Shown: positions 49,801 through 57,404 of the stretch, piece by piece
How the letters are laid out: every line of letters begins with the position of its first letter
How positions within the stretch are numbered: the first letter of the stretch is position 1
Source: Brachycybe producta
Lineage: Eukaryota > Arthropoda > Diplopoda > Playtdesmida > Andrognathidae
Reading direction: 5' to 3'
Assembly (NCBI GenBank): GCA_036925085.1
Contig: JAUPFP010000088.1
Span: 186,001-250,000, forward strand
DNA: 64,000 nucleotides
Notes under the pieces: generated by a model
What the model was told of the DNA's origin: nothing
The model's input: the letters and a program-made list of their open reading frames with translations, nothing else
Databases searched by the model: none
Made by a program: the position numbers and the translations under genes

Positions 49801-49958
49801 ACCTTGATGCACATAACCCTTGGTTGCTCAGAAATTTCCTCTTGTTGATCAGCAGCCTGAACCTCTTGAAGTCTCTCCAAAATGACATCGTTTTCTTCTT
49901 CCTTATTCACAACTACTTCGGGCGTCACTACTTTGGGGCTGAGTGGCGCCCTTAGCAG
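46875..49958 (-). CDS. Orphan ~1027-codon ORF expressed as -1 frameshift fusion to Gag
   Basis: A long frame in the position normally held by pol. It overlaps the end of gag in the -1 frame and has no ATG at its start, so translation by frameshift is the natural reading. I see no DTG/DSG protease, no YxDD reverse transcriptase, no RNase H acidic set and no HHCC/DDE integrase. The N-terminal third is charged and holds three near-perfect 15-residue repeats around MAKFGVPIPVE plus degenerate KFGV-containing copies. The middle is Lys/Arg/Ser-rich and apparently disordered (an internal Met begins MAESNGSGKSGSEE). A Pro/Arg-rich segment (SPPPPPQQWP) leads into a more ordered C-terminus with FRYLGFF, RPWTAVIIQVLDHWPVVVLH and LQLVYPQPW. 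I do not recognise the family. It could be an accessory protein, or a fusion left after pol was deleted. Confidence 0.7.
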   Translation of the reverse strand: MLRAPLSPKVVTPEVVVNKEEENDVILERLQEVQAADQQEEISEQPRVMCIKVRQGGNKAESKGLCQWKRQLETSEKSTALCQDDRHTAEATIQRSWGTAEQEESTRLTSGRVAVGIRSQTIQGEGQLKKPLQSGKAKMDFEVKPMVKKMQVEAKFGVTSPEKGNFVSEGFQTISGKGQQTVPLQSEFTMTSKTDIVPKLGDDQVMAKFGVPIPVEKDQVMAKFGVPIPVEHDQVMAKFGVPIPVEQVAVKSGVTTPVKIGNEMTVKFGVTAIEKKEFQEETVDLRRRGLISVRIDRNNPHEDKSKEGLAEITVDKQSSEISEETSVKKEREETHGMAKNVSKKETSTASRVQTRVGPGIDDRKHHSGVGKKKSSAKTILKDELTSELDVETAKIQICRYTERRLVRKKEEREFSKKKSSSHFRPEIESENPTGSREKTTAIFDATSNLHSAKNSRGLNFVKEKKVSAFNLDKFEKRMAESNGSGKSGSEEMFEVEQFLEAGEMTPEWLRLLFGEEDDDNAIAAGVSSGSNAAPSMPSTEKASGSAQTKKRKQPEGEPTNFVPLVHSPPERRRNVNPEPDTVYDGPARDPKLQFPRPPEEMDTPPGSLLDGCLPAEMGGSRRSGRTKGEKNADKLAMKEWIDGQNRELAARGRSPIRVPEVGEALPKKKSSREVSPSNSWVTVDQPIVRGYVHRPNKPLNLPTAMEKVSISSKVVAPTRDTRPPAASNPARAQRDKFVSERPTDPRRQPDVVRSRPHEETRRETRYEQPRIETSRSHSGRHPHIPGQPRKGQGATERRRQRRDAIFEGERGHPSKATSGPATGAIPKVSPPPPPQQWPKGTLDMSDGKLSNRQQFRLLRNGLVSFSRRWGRNSFRYLGFFHSNDGIKEDRIRPRLDRPWTAVIIQVLDHWPVVVLHNNAEPGTLQLVYPQPWDKSTCGILEVVISSMVATLIPSSRGHRNVVHNRLTEQDGNAHLATQQLDFMESIVLGAIPRSQVVPLRMLEDLNILTTEAEPGARDQQGHLEPDH
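49207..49352 (-). repeat. 45-bp tandem repeats inside the orphan ORF
   Basis: Three near-identical 45-bp units (plus-strand core gggatgggtactccaaattt), each encoding 15 residues around MAKFGVPIPVE. Looser relatives occur on both sides (VKSGVTTPV, TVKFGVTAIE, EAKFGVTSPE). The repeat keeps the frame. Confidence 0.9.
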
Positions 49959-49964
49959 TTTAAA
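49920..49964 (-). promoter_or_regulatory. Programmed -1 ribosomal frameshift signal
   Basis: On the minus strand the slippery heptamer T TTA AAC (49964-49958) lies in the gag frame. A 6-nt spacer TGCTAA (49957-49952, which includes the gag stop) comes next. A hairpin then pairs GGGCGCCACT (49951-49942) with AGTGACGCCC (49929-49920): nine pairs, one C-A mismatch and a 12-nt loop. Shifting -1 enters exactly the frame that stays open for ~1027 codons. The T TTA AAC type, the spacing and the stem match well-studied frameshift sites in retroelements and coronaviruses. The loop CCAAA could pair with TTTGG farther down (pseudoknot), which is speculative. Confidence 0.85.
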
Positions 49965-51373
49965 GCCTCTTCTGTTAGATTTTCCTCATGAAAATAGTGT
50001 GTCACTCCATTGATATCGACAGGCACCATTCTCATACCATTCGGCAGGATGTGAGTTTCAAAAACCTCAACAGTATTTGAGAACTTCGTTGCCGTCGTTG
50101 CCAACGGTTCGTCGATCCTGCTTACAGTGGTCGATGTTGCCGTTGGAACGTTCCTTTGTTCAGTCCTTGGTTTTCCGGGATTCGGGCAAGCACGTGCAAT
50201 GTGGCCCGCCTCCCCACATCGGTAACAGGTGAGCGGCCCTTGGTATTGATTTCGCCAAGGAGCCCTCTGCTTGTTTTGATGCTCATTTGTCTGTTTCGAT
50301 TCCTGGTCAGCCTTTTCAGGCGGGTTCGACATCTTGTCTTGTCCGCTTGAAGTTCTAGGTTGACTCTGCTGTTTTGGTTGACTTCCTTGATTCGGCTGGC
50401 TTACGCCCGCTTTGGTTGTAGTCCCAGCCGATGTTTTGTAAACCAACTCTCTCTCATCCACCAGTTCCCCTTCAGTTTGAGTACTGAAGCGCACAAACTC
50501 ATGGTAATGATCTTTTGGTGCTCCATACAAATGTTTTCTTAGTGCTGGTAGCAGACTCTTTCGGAGCGTAGCTATCAGCAACGATTCATCGTCGTGTGGA
50601 TGAATTCTTCGATACATCTCGGCGTATTTTTCAGCATAGACTCTGAAAGTTTCATGGTCTTGCTGACGCCTTTCCACCAATTCTCGACTCATGCGGACCT
50701 TCTGGTCAGGCAGGAGGAATTCAGCAATGATTCCCTCCTTCATGGCCGTCCACGTAATTTCTTGTCCCTCATAAGCAGAGCGGAAGTGTGCGAGCCATTT
50801 GATTGCACGCTTCCTCAAGAGCCCTGCAAAGTGCCTGCATCTCTGCAGGGAGTTCCAGTCGTGCGCCGTAGCGATGTCTTCAAATTCTTCTATGTAGAGG
50901 AGGATGTTGTCATCACCGTCGTACTTCGAAAATCCCTGCAGAGGATGTAACGAATTTCTCTCAGAGTATGGCGTAGGTCCCAGGTCCGGTGTCCATTTGG
51001 TAGTTTCATCCGGACCGAGCTTTCGCCCGGGTTCAATCGATTCCAATTCAGTGTTGATTGAGCCCGCTCTGCTCCGTTCATCGCCCATAATCTGACGAAC
51101 CAACTCATCCTGTTTCTCTTTAGACAGTTTCCCAATGATGTCGGCAATGGCGGCGTGTTCTGGCGTCTTGCTTCCATCGTTGGACTGTACCTCAGGCTTG
51201 ACTGCAACAGGAGTCGGTGGAAGTACATTAGCTTCGTCCTTGGCCTCCTCCAGTTGAGTACGTTGCCTCTTCACGATCTTCTTCAACGCGGCAGTCTTCT
51301 TCTTTCGACGTCTTTCCTCCCTCAGTCTCTCGAGATCCCTCAAGTCCTTGAGTAGTTTCTGTAGACTGGTCAT
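49952..51373 (-). CDS. gag: Retrotransposon Gag with zinc knuckle
   Basis: A 473-aa structural protein that starts at a true ATG (51373). The first ~60 residues are charged and coiled-coil-like (KDLRDLERLREE, then a run of R/K). The middle (~140-320) is a capsid-type Retrotrans_gag domain: WLAHFRSAYEG, WTAMKEGIIAEF, ERRQQDHETFRVYAEKYAEM and LRKSLLPALRKHLYG. A Gln/Lys-rich linker follows, and then one CCHC knuckle at about 383-396 (CYRCGEAGHIARAC), which binds the element's RNA. The frame is intact. Near its end the frame contains the heptamer T TTA AAC followed by TGC TAA, so a fraction of ribosomes should shift -1 into the downstream frame. Known gag families use this arrangement to make Gag-Pol. 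Here the C-terminal extension is not Pol. Confidence 0.93.
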   Translation of the reverse strand: MTSLQKLLKDLRDLERLREERRRKKKTAALKKIVKRQRTQLEEAKDEANVLPPTPVAVKPEVQSNDGSKTPEHAAIADIIGKLSKEKQDELVRQIMGDERSRAGSINTELESIEPGRKLGPDETTKWTPDLGPTPYSERNSLHPLQGFSKYDGDDNILLYIEEFEDIATAHDWNSLQRCRHFAGLLRKRAIKWLAHFRSAYEGQEITWTAMKEGIIAEFLLPDQKVRMSRELVERRQQDHETFRVYAEKYAEMYRRIHPHDDESLLIATLRKSLLPALRKHLYGAPKDHYHEFVRFSTQTEGELVDERELVYKTSAGTTTKAGVSQPNQGSQPKQQSQPRTSSGQDKMSNPPEKADQESKQTNEHQNKQRAPWRNQYQGPLTCYRCGEAGHIARACPNPGKPRTEQRNVPTATSTTVSRIDEPLATTATKFSNTVEVFETHILPNGMRMVPVDINGVTHYFHEENLTEEALNC

Positions 51374-51453
51374 TTCTGACGTCGATGTTTTCTCTATGCC
51401 GCGTGCTTTTCAACACGATCTTTGTAGCTTATGGAGTAACAAGGTATTCAACC

Positions 51454-51470
51454 GCCCAGCTCCTCCACCA
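51454..51470 (-). other. Primer-binding site candidate
   Basis: Four bases (AATT) inside the 5' LTR, the element strand reads TGGTGGAGGAGCTGGGC. It begins with TGG, complementary to a tRNA 3' CCA end, at the usual location. I cannot assign the primer tRNA from memory. Confidence 0.65.
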
Positions 51471-51474
51471 AATT

Positions 51475-52360
51475 TGTAACGAACCACATTCAGGGGCCTA
51501 ATAGAATTATCAAAAAGTATCGTAGCGCTCTTTCGGGCGATAGGAAAGTGGGTGGCTAGGCCACTAATTCTATTATGGTTCGGGAGGAAGGGAACAAATT
51601 AGTCCCATACGTTTCCTCACAAGTTCCTCTTTCAAGAACCTTTACAGTTTTAAGGATCTTTTGTTGTCTGCTACTCCCCGGGCTTTCGCCCGTAAAAAGC
51701 TGGTTGATCGTGCTGTCTTCAGAAGTCTCATCTAGTACTGGAGAGCCAGGTTTACACCTGGGTTGACAGTGCTAGATGACAAAATGTTGAAGTCCTTCGT
51801 TTTGTTTTTAAAAGATAAAAATAACTTCAACAACTTTTTAACTATAATTTCCAGTTTATTTACATCTCATCATCTCTAGGCAAATTTGGGCATAATGTCT
51901 GTGTCCAAAGAATGCTTTCAAGACTGCTTAATTTACACAAAAATACACGGCCTTTTATACCCAAAAAGAGGATACTGAGAACACTTTCTCAGTATTCTCT
52001 GATTGGGCAAAATCAAACTTGAAAACCAAACTGGCCAATCAACATGATTGACCAGTGGTCACTAAAATATAGACAAGTGATTCATCGTAATCAAAACAAA
52101 ATTACAAAAGAAAGTTTTCACCCCATAGACCCGGTGCTGAGGCTTATCAAGTCGATCTCTTTGTATTAAGGGGTGGGACTGGGAGGAAAAAGGGACCCAA
52201 GACCCAAGACAGGATATTGGCATCGTCATCAGCTGATGGAACTGGGTCAATCCTCTGTACGTGAGTACAGAGGGTTGACAAAGTTCCAGGCCACTCTAAA
52301 AATAAACAAACGATCCAAAAATAACTAAACGAGCCAGGATCGCTCCTGGACGTATCGTTT

Positions 52361-52362
<2 letters not shown>
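51475..52362 (-). repeat. 5' LTR of the retrotransposon
   Basis: The upstream LTR in element orientation, which should drive transcription leftward through gag. A TATAAAAGG box (51950-51959) and an AATAAA (51854-51859) give a U3-R-U5 layout, with R starting about 25-30 bp below the TATA box. Short palindromes occur near the outer end (CCAGGA TCGC TCCTGG) and around GTACAGAGG. The imperfect terminal inverted repeats are TGTAACGA and TGAAACGA. Confidence 0.95.
51950..51959 (-). promoter_or_regulatory. LTR TATA box
   Basis: The element strand reads TATAAAAGGC in the 5' LTR; the same motif is at 45711-45720 in the 3' LTR. A short hairpin (atactgaga/tctcagtat) lies just upstream. It should direct leftward transcription from about 51920-51930. 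The 3' LTR copy could promote transcripts running toward Wnt5 exon 2. Confidence 0.7.
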
Positions 52363-52396
<34 letters not shown>

Positions 52397-52699
52397 TATT
52401 TAAGAGGAATATGGAAGATGGGTGGGTGCATTTCTGTAAGTTTTTTTTTTTATTATTGTGATTTGTGATATTATTTATAAAAGAAGAGGGGGAGGGGAGG
52501 GGGAGGATAAAATAAAAATGTGCAGTTGATAGGAACAATCTGTAAGAAGGAATATATACTTTTCTATGTGGTGAATTGTGCTGGGCAGTGATTAGTCAAG
52601 TATTTAGTGACAAACATGTCACAAACAGAAAAGAAGAAGAAGAAAAATATTATTCTAAGAGTTTTGTCATGATAAAAATATCTCGAGTAAAAAAAAAAA

Positions 52700-52774
52700 G
52701 AACTTTTTTTGTTTAAAAAAATGATATGGCAACTGTTTGTTGCCATATCATTTTTTTTAAACAAAAAAAAAGTT
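52700..52774. repeat. Perfect stem-loop with ~33-bp arms
   Basis: Arms gtttaaaaaaatgatatggc, then aac, and gttgccatatcattttttt, then taaac, surround the few-base loop tgttt. A/T runs (aactttttttg/caaaaaaaaagtt) extend the stem. Confidence 0.82.
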
Positions 52775-53204
52775 GTTTTCTTCTCTGAAAAAGCGAATTT
52801 GCATATGCTTCTTTGCATAATGCTAGTTTACTTAATGATGTATTTTTATGATATATGATAAACATATGTTAAATTATAATAATATATTGAACGGTTTCAT
52901 TTCATGGTCCGTAATCCGTATCCTACGGGTTCTTCAAATTGAATTTAGATTTTGGGTTTATTCAATTTGAAAGAAAATTCGTATAAAAAAAATGAATCAT
53001 CACAACAGCAAGCAATACAAATGGCAGATCATATATTAATATTGGTTATGATATAGTGAATGAAAGATTTAAGAGAATGATAAGTTAGTTTGAAAGAATA
53101 CGGTTCAGTAAATATTCCTAAATACTAGTTTGAACTGTTATTAGGTTTAGTTAAATTGGTTTTAAAGTGTAAATACGCCCATCAACCTCTGGTTATTTTT
53201 TCTC

Positions 53205-53665
53205 AAACGCCAAACTGAATAAGCGCCAAATGGAACAAACGCCAAACTGAATAACCGCCAAATTTTTGGCTTTTATTCAGTTTGGCGTTTCTTCCATTTG
53301 GCGCTTATTCAGTTTGGCGTTTGTTCCATTTGGCGCTTATTCAGTTTGGCGTTTGTTCCATTTGGCGTTTATTCAGTTTGGCGGTTATTCAGGTTTTTTG
53401 TAAATTCTGATGGTCCAAATATTGTGAGCTTTTATAGACGTCAGACTGTGCAGATTTACAAACAGAACATGCTAACCTAACCTAACCTAACCAAACCTAA
53501 CCTAACCTAACCTAACAATGTGTTTATCACATTTTGGCGGTTATTCAGTTTGGCGCTTGTTCAGTTTGGCGTTTGTTCCATTTGGCGTTTATTCAATTTG
53601 GCGTTAGTTCAGATTGGCGTTTGTTCAATTTGGCGCTTGTTCAATTTGGCGCTTGATCAGCGCCA
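53205..53665. repeat. 16-bp TTTGGCG satellite in two blocks, with an inverted segment
   Basis: Units alternate between TTTGGCGTTTGTTCCA and TTTGGCGCTTATTCAG (16 bp each) at 53275-53395 and 53530-53665. The first ~65 bp (53205-53270) carry the same units inverted (cgccaaactgaataa), which makes a hairpin. A ~130-bp spacer with TTAGG repeats separates the blocks. Confidence 0.9.
53472..53516. repeat. Interstitial (CCTAA)n / (TTAGG)n block
   Basis: Eight to nine CCTAA units, one altered to CCAAA. TTAGG is the telomere repeat of most arthropods, but a short block may also be a simple microsatellite. Confidence 0.85.
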
Positions 53666-54476
53666 CCGGTGGTATATATCTATCAAAATGAACTTTTTAT
53701 AGCAACCGACTATAAGCAGAAAATATATATATTTTTTTTAATTCTCGTCCATAAAAAGTTTATTTTGATAGATATATCAATATGGAAATACTATTAAATG
53801 ATTCAGCTACCGTTCTAGTTACTAACACTTATAATTTCTCCTTAGTGTTGCTCCTGAAACACACAAAATGGTTAATTTTAACCAGTTTTTTTTTTTTTTT
53901 TTCTTAGTTAAAACCAGTATTTACTGATTTCGGGGGATTTACTGTAACACATATAAATGGAGTGATTGTTTCTATAAAGTGATTACGTGTTAAATTCAAG
54001 AGATATTCATTCTTTTTCTTCTTCTTCTAAAAATTTAATTTAGAAATCTTTATTTGATTTATTTTCTATTATATATATATAACCAAAAATTGCAATTCTA
54101 CTCCATAATTAGTTTTTTGACATCAATGAAACTATAGATATTGCTTGATCTAATTAGGATCACACCAACACCACATTTGTGACATTGGTCTTCATTATAG
54201 TAGTTTAGACTGCATGAACTGTAATTCTTCGTCATTTTTCCTCCTCCTCCTCCTCCTCCTCCTTCTCCCCACATATGAACACGGGTTGCTCGTGAGTCGT
54301 GCCCCCCCCCCCCCCCTTTGTTCTCTTGTTGTATAGTTTGTGGCAGAAAAACAGCTGGATACATTTTAAGTTGTTTTAGCAAGCAATGTTTTGCAGTCTA
54401 AACCACTTTAACTTTCATAACTGAACACTATGAACAACGTTATGATAATCATTTAACTTAATTTCATAGTTTATAA

Positions 54477-54918
54477 CAGCGGTCGCCAACCGGTGGTCCG
54501 CGAGACATTTTTGGTGGTCCACAGAAAAATCTGGACAATATTTTCATTTTTTTTTTTTTAATAATAAAACAAAAAAAAAAGATTCTTTCTATTGCAATAA
54601 ATTCACGAAATGTACTAGAGTCTCATACAGTTCTCGTAAAATACGGCACGCGAGAGCTTGATTTCGTTCAGTTTCCCCCACCACACGTACGCTTCTCCTC
54701 TAACCTTCCATTTTTTTGTAATAATTAAACTAACTTTAATAATTTTGTTACAATTAAACAACCTTTAAAGATTTTCTATTTTTAAAATGGAGATTCTCTG
54801 ATCCTTATTTGACAAACGTGTTTATCTTTTTTTAAAAAAAAAATTCATATTAGTGGTCCGCGGGATTTAAAATTTTGAATTTAATGGTTCGTGAGGTCCG
54901 AAAGGTTGGCGACCGCTG
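54477..54918. mobile_element. Non-autonomous hAT element with perfect 8-bp target duplication
   Basis: It opens CAGCGGTCGCCAACC and closes with the complement GGTTGGCGACCGCTG. Subterminal ggtggtccgcg and tggtccgcggg repeats are typical of hAT ends. The flanking 8 bp are gtttataa on both sides (54469-54476 and 54919-54926). The interior is AT-rich with no transposase. Confidence 0.93.
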
Positions 54919-57297
54919 GTTTATAATATTGTGTGGTTTAAATGCTTTTGGTTTCTAGTTGATTTAAATTTGAAAATGTTAAGTTGCCAATAAAAACGTC
55001 AAAATCAAAGGTAAGGCTAAACTCACGAACTTTTGATAGGTAGTTTCATGTAAAAGTTGATGAGTCTAGCACTAAGCTTTGACTTAAAAATCAGTACAAC
55101 TTAAGAGTACAACTCGTTAATGCCTGAACTTCGTTCGAAATTCGACTCAGAATTGTCTTCCCTGATTTGCAGGTGTACGTACTGAGTTCGAATCGAAAGT
55201 ACAAAAAATTTGTAACTTTTAATTGTTAAGTATGAAACTACAGTAATAGAACTCGGTATGATTAATTCAACTGATGAGTTTCATATTTTTTTATGTAGGA
55301 TTCAAGTAAGTACTACATTTTTAGCCGTTTTACACGAATAAATCAATGTGGGCCCTGGAGGCTTATAAGAATGTATTACTAGAATCAGAAGATTCAGTGC
55401 CCTCAAATGAAGCCATAACCATATTTATGTTTAGATATATATTTTTTTAATAAAGATGTTAAGGGGTGTTAGAAATAAAATGGATAAAAATGCCGCCTTA
55501 AAATTAGAATTGGTGTGAAACTCTTGATTACAATGGGATATAGAAATAAACCTCCTTTTTTTTTGGTCACACAAGGCCATCAATGGGGGGGGGGGGTTTC
55601 TTTTGGTCTTTTTTCTAAAAAAAGTTACCCGGTTTTTCAGTTAGGAAACTTCGGATCTGAGAATCTTAGGGGCAATTTGCAAGAAGGCGTATCGTAATCA
55701 TAAAAGGAGAGTATATCTATGAGAGGGTAAGGAGGGATGCCCTTTCACGCATAAAACCTTACAAATAACAAGGTGATTGCAGTGGGGAATCTCTTGTTAT
55801 ACACATTGAATTGAAGATAGGGAGCCAACTTGTGCATATAATGGTAGGTCTTTTACTGATCTATACAATAGTTCAAGCCCATCCAAGTGAACTTAGACTG
55901 TTATTAAACTGCCTGGATCGAAAGCCCCAATCCAAGTGCAAACGAGAGGGAGGCCTTCCAAAAACACTATAATATATATATGAAAAAAAGTTTTTTTTTT
56001 AAAGGGCAGAGTTGTGTTGTTTTGCCGCCATATTGATTTTTTTTTTCTCTTCATGTTCTTTTTTTTTTTTTTTGATACCCTTAGGGCAGTGTTTTTTAAG
56101 TGGATGTTTTGGATGTCAACATAAAAAAAGGTTTGTTATTTGTATATAAAGTACTATGAGATTTTATGTAAACTACTTGTGTAATCGCTTCCCATATGTC
56201 TTATTTGTTAGTTCAATTGTTATTGTTTGAAATAACATTTGATACTCTTTTTAGAGAATATTAGGTGACACTTTAGGGACTAGCACAGGGTACTTAAAAA
56301 GTTTCCCCTATACTGGCATTGATGTGTTTGTGCCATTCGGTGGTGGACCATGCAGACTGATTCTGCCCTGTGGTGTTTGTTAGACTATATCCTACAGGAA
56401 GTCAGTCACCTTTTATAAGTTGTAGCAGACATGTCACTGAAGAAGATATTCTGGCAGACTGCAGTTAAACACAATTCGTTTGAGAAGAACTCCATTCTTC
56501 TCAATGTTCAAAATGGTTTCTAAAAGACTTATTTTAGGTGTTTCAAATGATAAGTGTTGAAAATTGAAATGAACTGCTTTTAGTTTGTTTGTTTTTTGGT
56601 TCAAAATTAAATGTTCACCCAATGATTTTCATTGTTTTGTATGACAAAAGTTAGAGAAAAGTTATGAAGGAAAAAAAAATCAACTTATTTTCAACTAAAT
56701 TTTATATTCTCATCATTTTAAGTCCTAAATTTCCCATCTTGAGTTTTGTTTTCTGTAACTTTTATTAAACAAAAGGAGACAGATACACACACACACATGA
56801 TACAATTTCATACAAAACCCCCCTTAAATTTCAAAGTCATGCATCCGGTCTATGTGCAAAAAAAAAAACATGAATTTTATGATGGGAACCCAATTTTAAT
56901 ATCATGGTGTAACTGGGATCATAACAGTGTGTTTGTGGAATCGGAGAAAGAATGGATTTGGTGTGTGTGTGTTTTTTTTATGTTTTACTTCCTGGGTAAA
57001 AATGTGCGTTTGAAAAGGCACCTAAAATGTTGAGTCATTTAATAGGTGTCTTTATAATATTCTGGTTTTCATGTAGAATTTGCTTCATCACTGAGTTTTT
57101 CATATTTGGTGTCTGTGTGCTCTTCTCCATTAGGACCATTACATACAAATTTAAGAAATAGTGTTTTTTTTTTTGGTTGGCAAAGGCAATAAAATCCTGG
57201 TTTATCTATTAGATGATTATTCAATGACAACCAATTGAAATTTGATTCATTTTGAATTAAATTTCACAAAATTCAACAAATATTTTTAGGTACTTAC

Positions 57298-57404
57298 ATC
57301 CATGTTCCAACGCGTGCTGTTGCAGGTCCAACATAGAATAACAGTAGCCTCAGTATTAGAAAGAAAGTCCTTAGAAAATTATTTGGAACTAAATGTTCCA
57401 TCAT
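57298..57404 (-). CDS. Wnt5: Wnt5 coding exon 1 (signal peptide)
   Basis: Predicted first coding exon of Wnt5. There are tandem ATGs at 57404 and 57401, then 35 codons plus two bases, ending at a GGAT|GTAAGTA donor. The peptide has a short N-terminus followed by a strongly hydrophobic core (FLRTFFLILRLLLFYVG, residues 10-26) and small residues (PATA, 27-30) suitable for signal peptidase. The exon ends in phase 2 (TGG AT). Exon 2 starts with G AAT CTT, so the join reads TWMNLGMQ. Vertebrate WNT5 has a similar W-x-LGM segment just after the signal peptide. The identification rests on hydrophobicity, donor, exact phase and this junction match; the amino-terminal residues themselves are not conserved. 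The 12.6-kb intron 1 follows, containing the LTR element. Confidence 0.85.

Larger units (their letters stand above)
45236..52362 (-). mobile_element. Full-length LTR retrotransposon, gag-bearing, pol-less
   Basis: A 7127-bp element in Wnt5 intron 1, transcribed in the same direction as Wnt5. It has two 888-bp direct LTRs offset by exactly 6239 bp, which both begin TGTAACGAACC and end CGTATCGTTTCA on the plus strand. Internally, in element orientation, come a primer-binding-site candidate, Gag, a -1 frameshift signal, a ~1027-codon orphan frame, ~740 bp of untranslated sequence and a G8 polypurine tract. The Gag (Retrotrans_gag type with a CCHC knuckle) points to the Ty3/gypsy side. No protease, reverse transcriptase, RNase H or integrase motif is visible, so it should depend on enzymes from another element. 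The flanks are TA microsatellite on both sides; ATAT is present at each edge, so a 4- or 6-bp target duplication is possible but cannot be proven. Confidence 0.95.
53148..53870. mobile_element. Family A element interrupted by a 16-bp satellite
   Basis: The left end (ttttaaagtgtaaatacgcc, catcaacctctggttatttt) and right half (ccataaaaagtttattttga, gctaccgttctagttactaa) belong to family A. Between them is the TTTGGCG satellite instead of the usual interior. Confidence 0.65.
52363..57297 (-). other. Right part of Wnt5 intron 1
   Basis: Starts with the continuation of the (AT)n repeat. It contains a perfect hairpin at 52700-52774, the 16-bp satellite and family A remnant at 53148-53870, TTAGG repeats at 53472-53516, a C15 run at 54302-54316, a hAT element at 54477-54918 and a G12 run at 55585-55596. 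No other exon is supported. Confidence 0.8.

Noticed and set aside
47248-49955. Many plus-strand open frames opposite the retroelement ORFs
   Set aside because: They are antisense shadows of gag and the orphan ORF, caused by their higher GC and lack of stops.
53298-53702. Open frames with repeated Phe-Gly-Val / Trp-Arg-Leu-Phe peptides
   Set aside because: These are translations of the 16-bp TTTGGCG satellite, not a repeat protein.
55130-55200. gttcgaa / gttcgaatc strings resembling a tRNA T-loop
   Set aside because: No acceptor, D-arm or anticodon stem can be formed around them.
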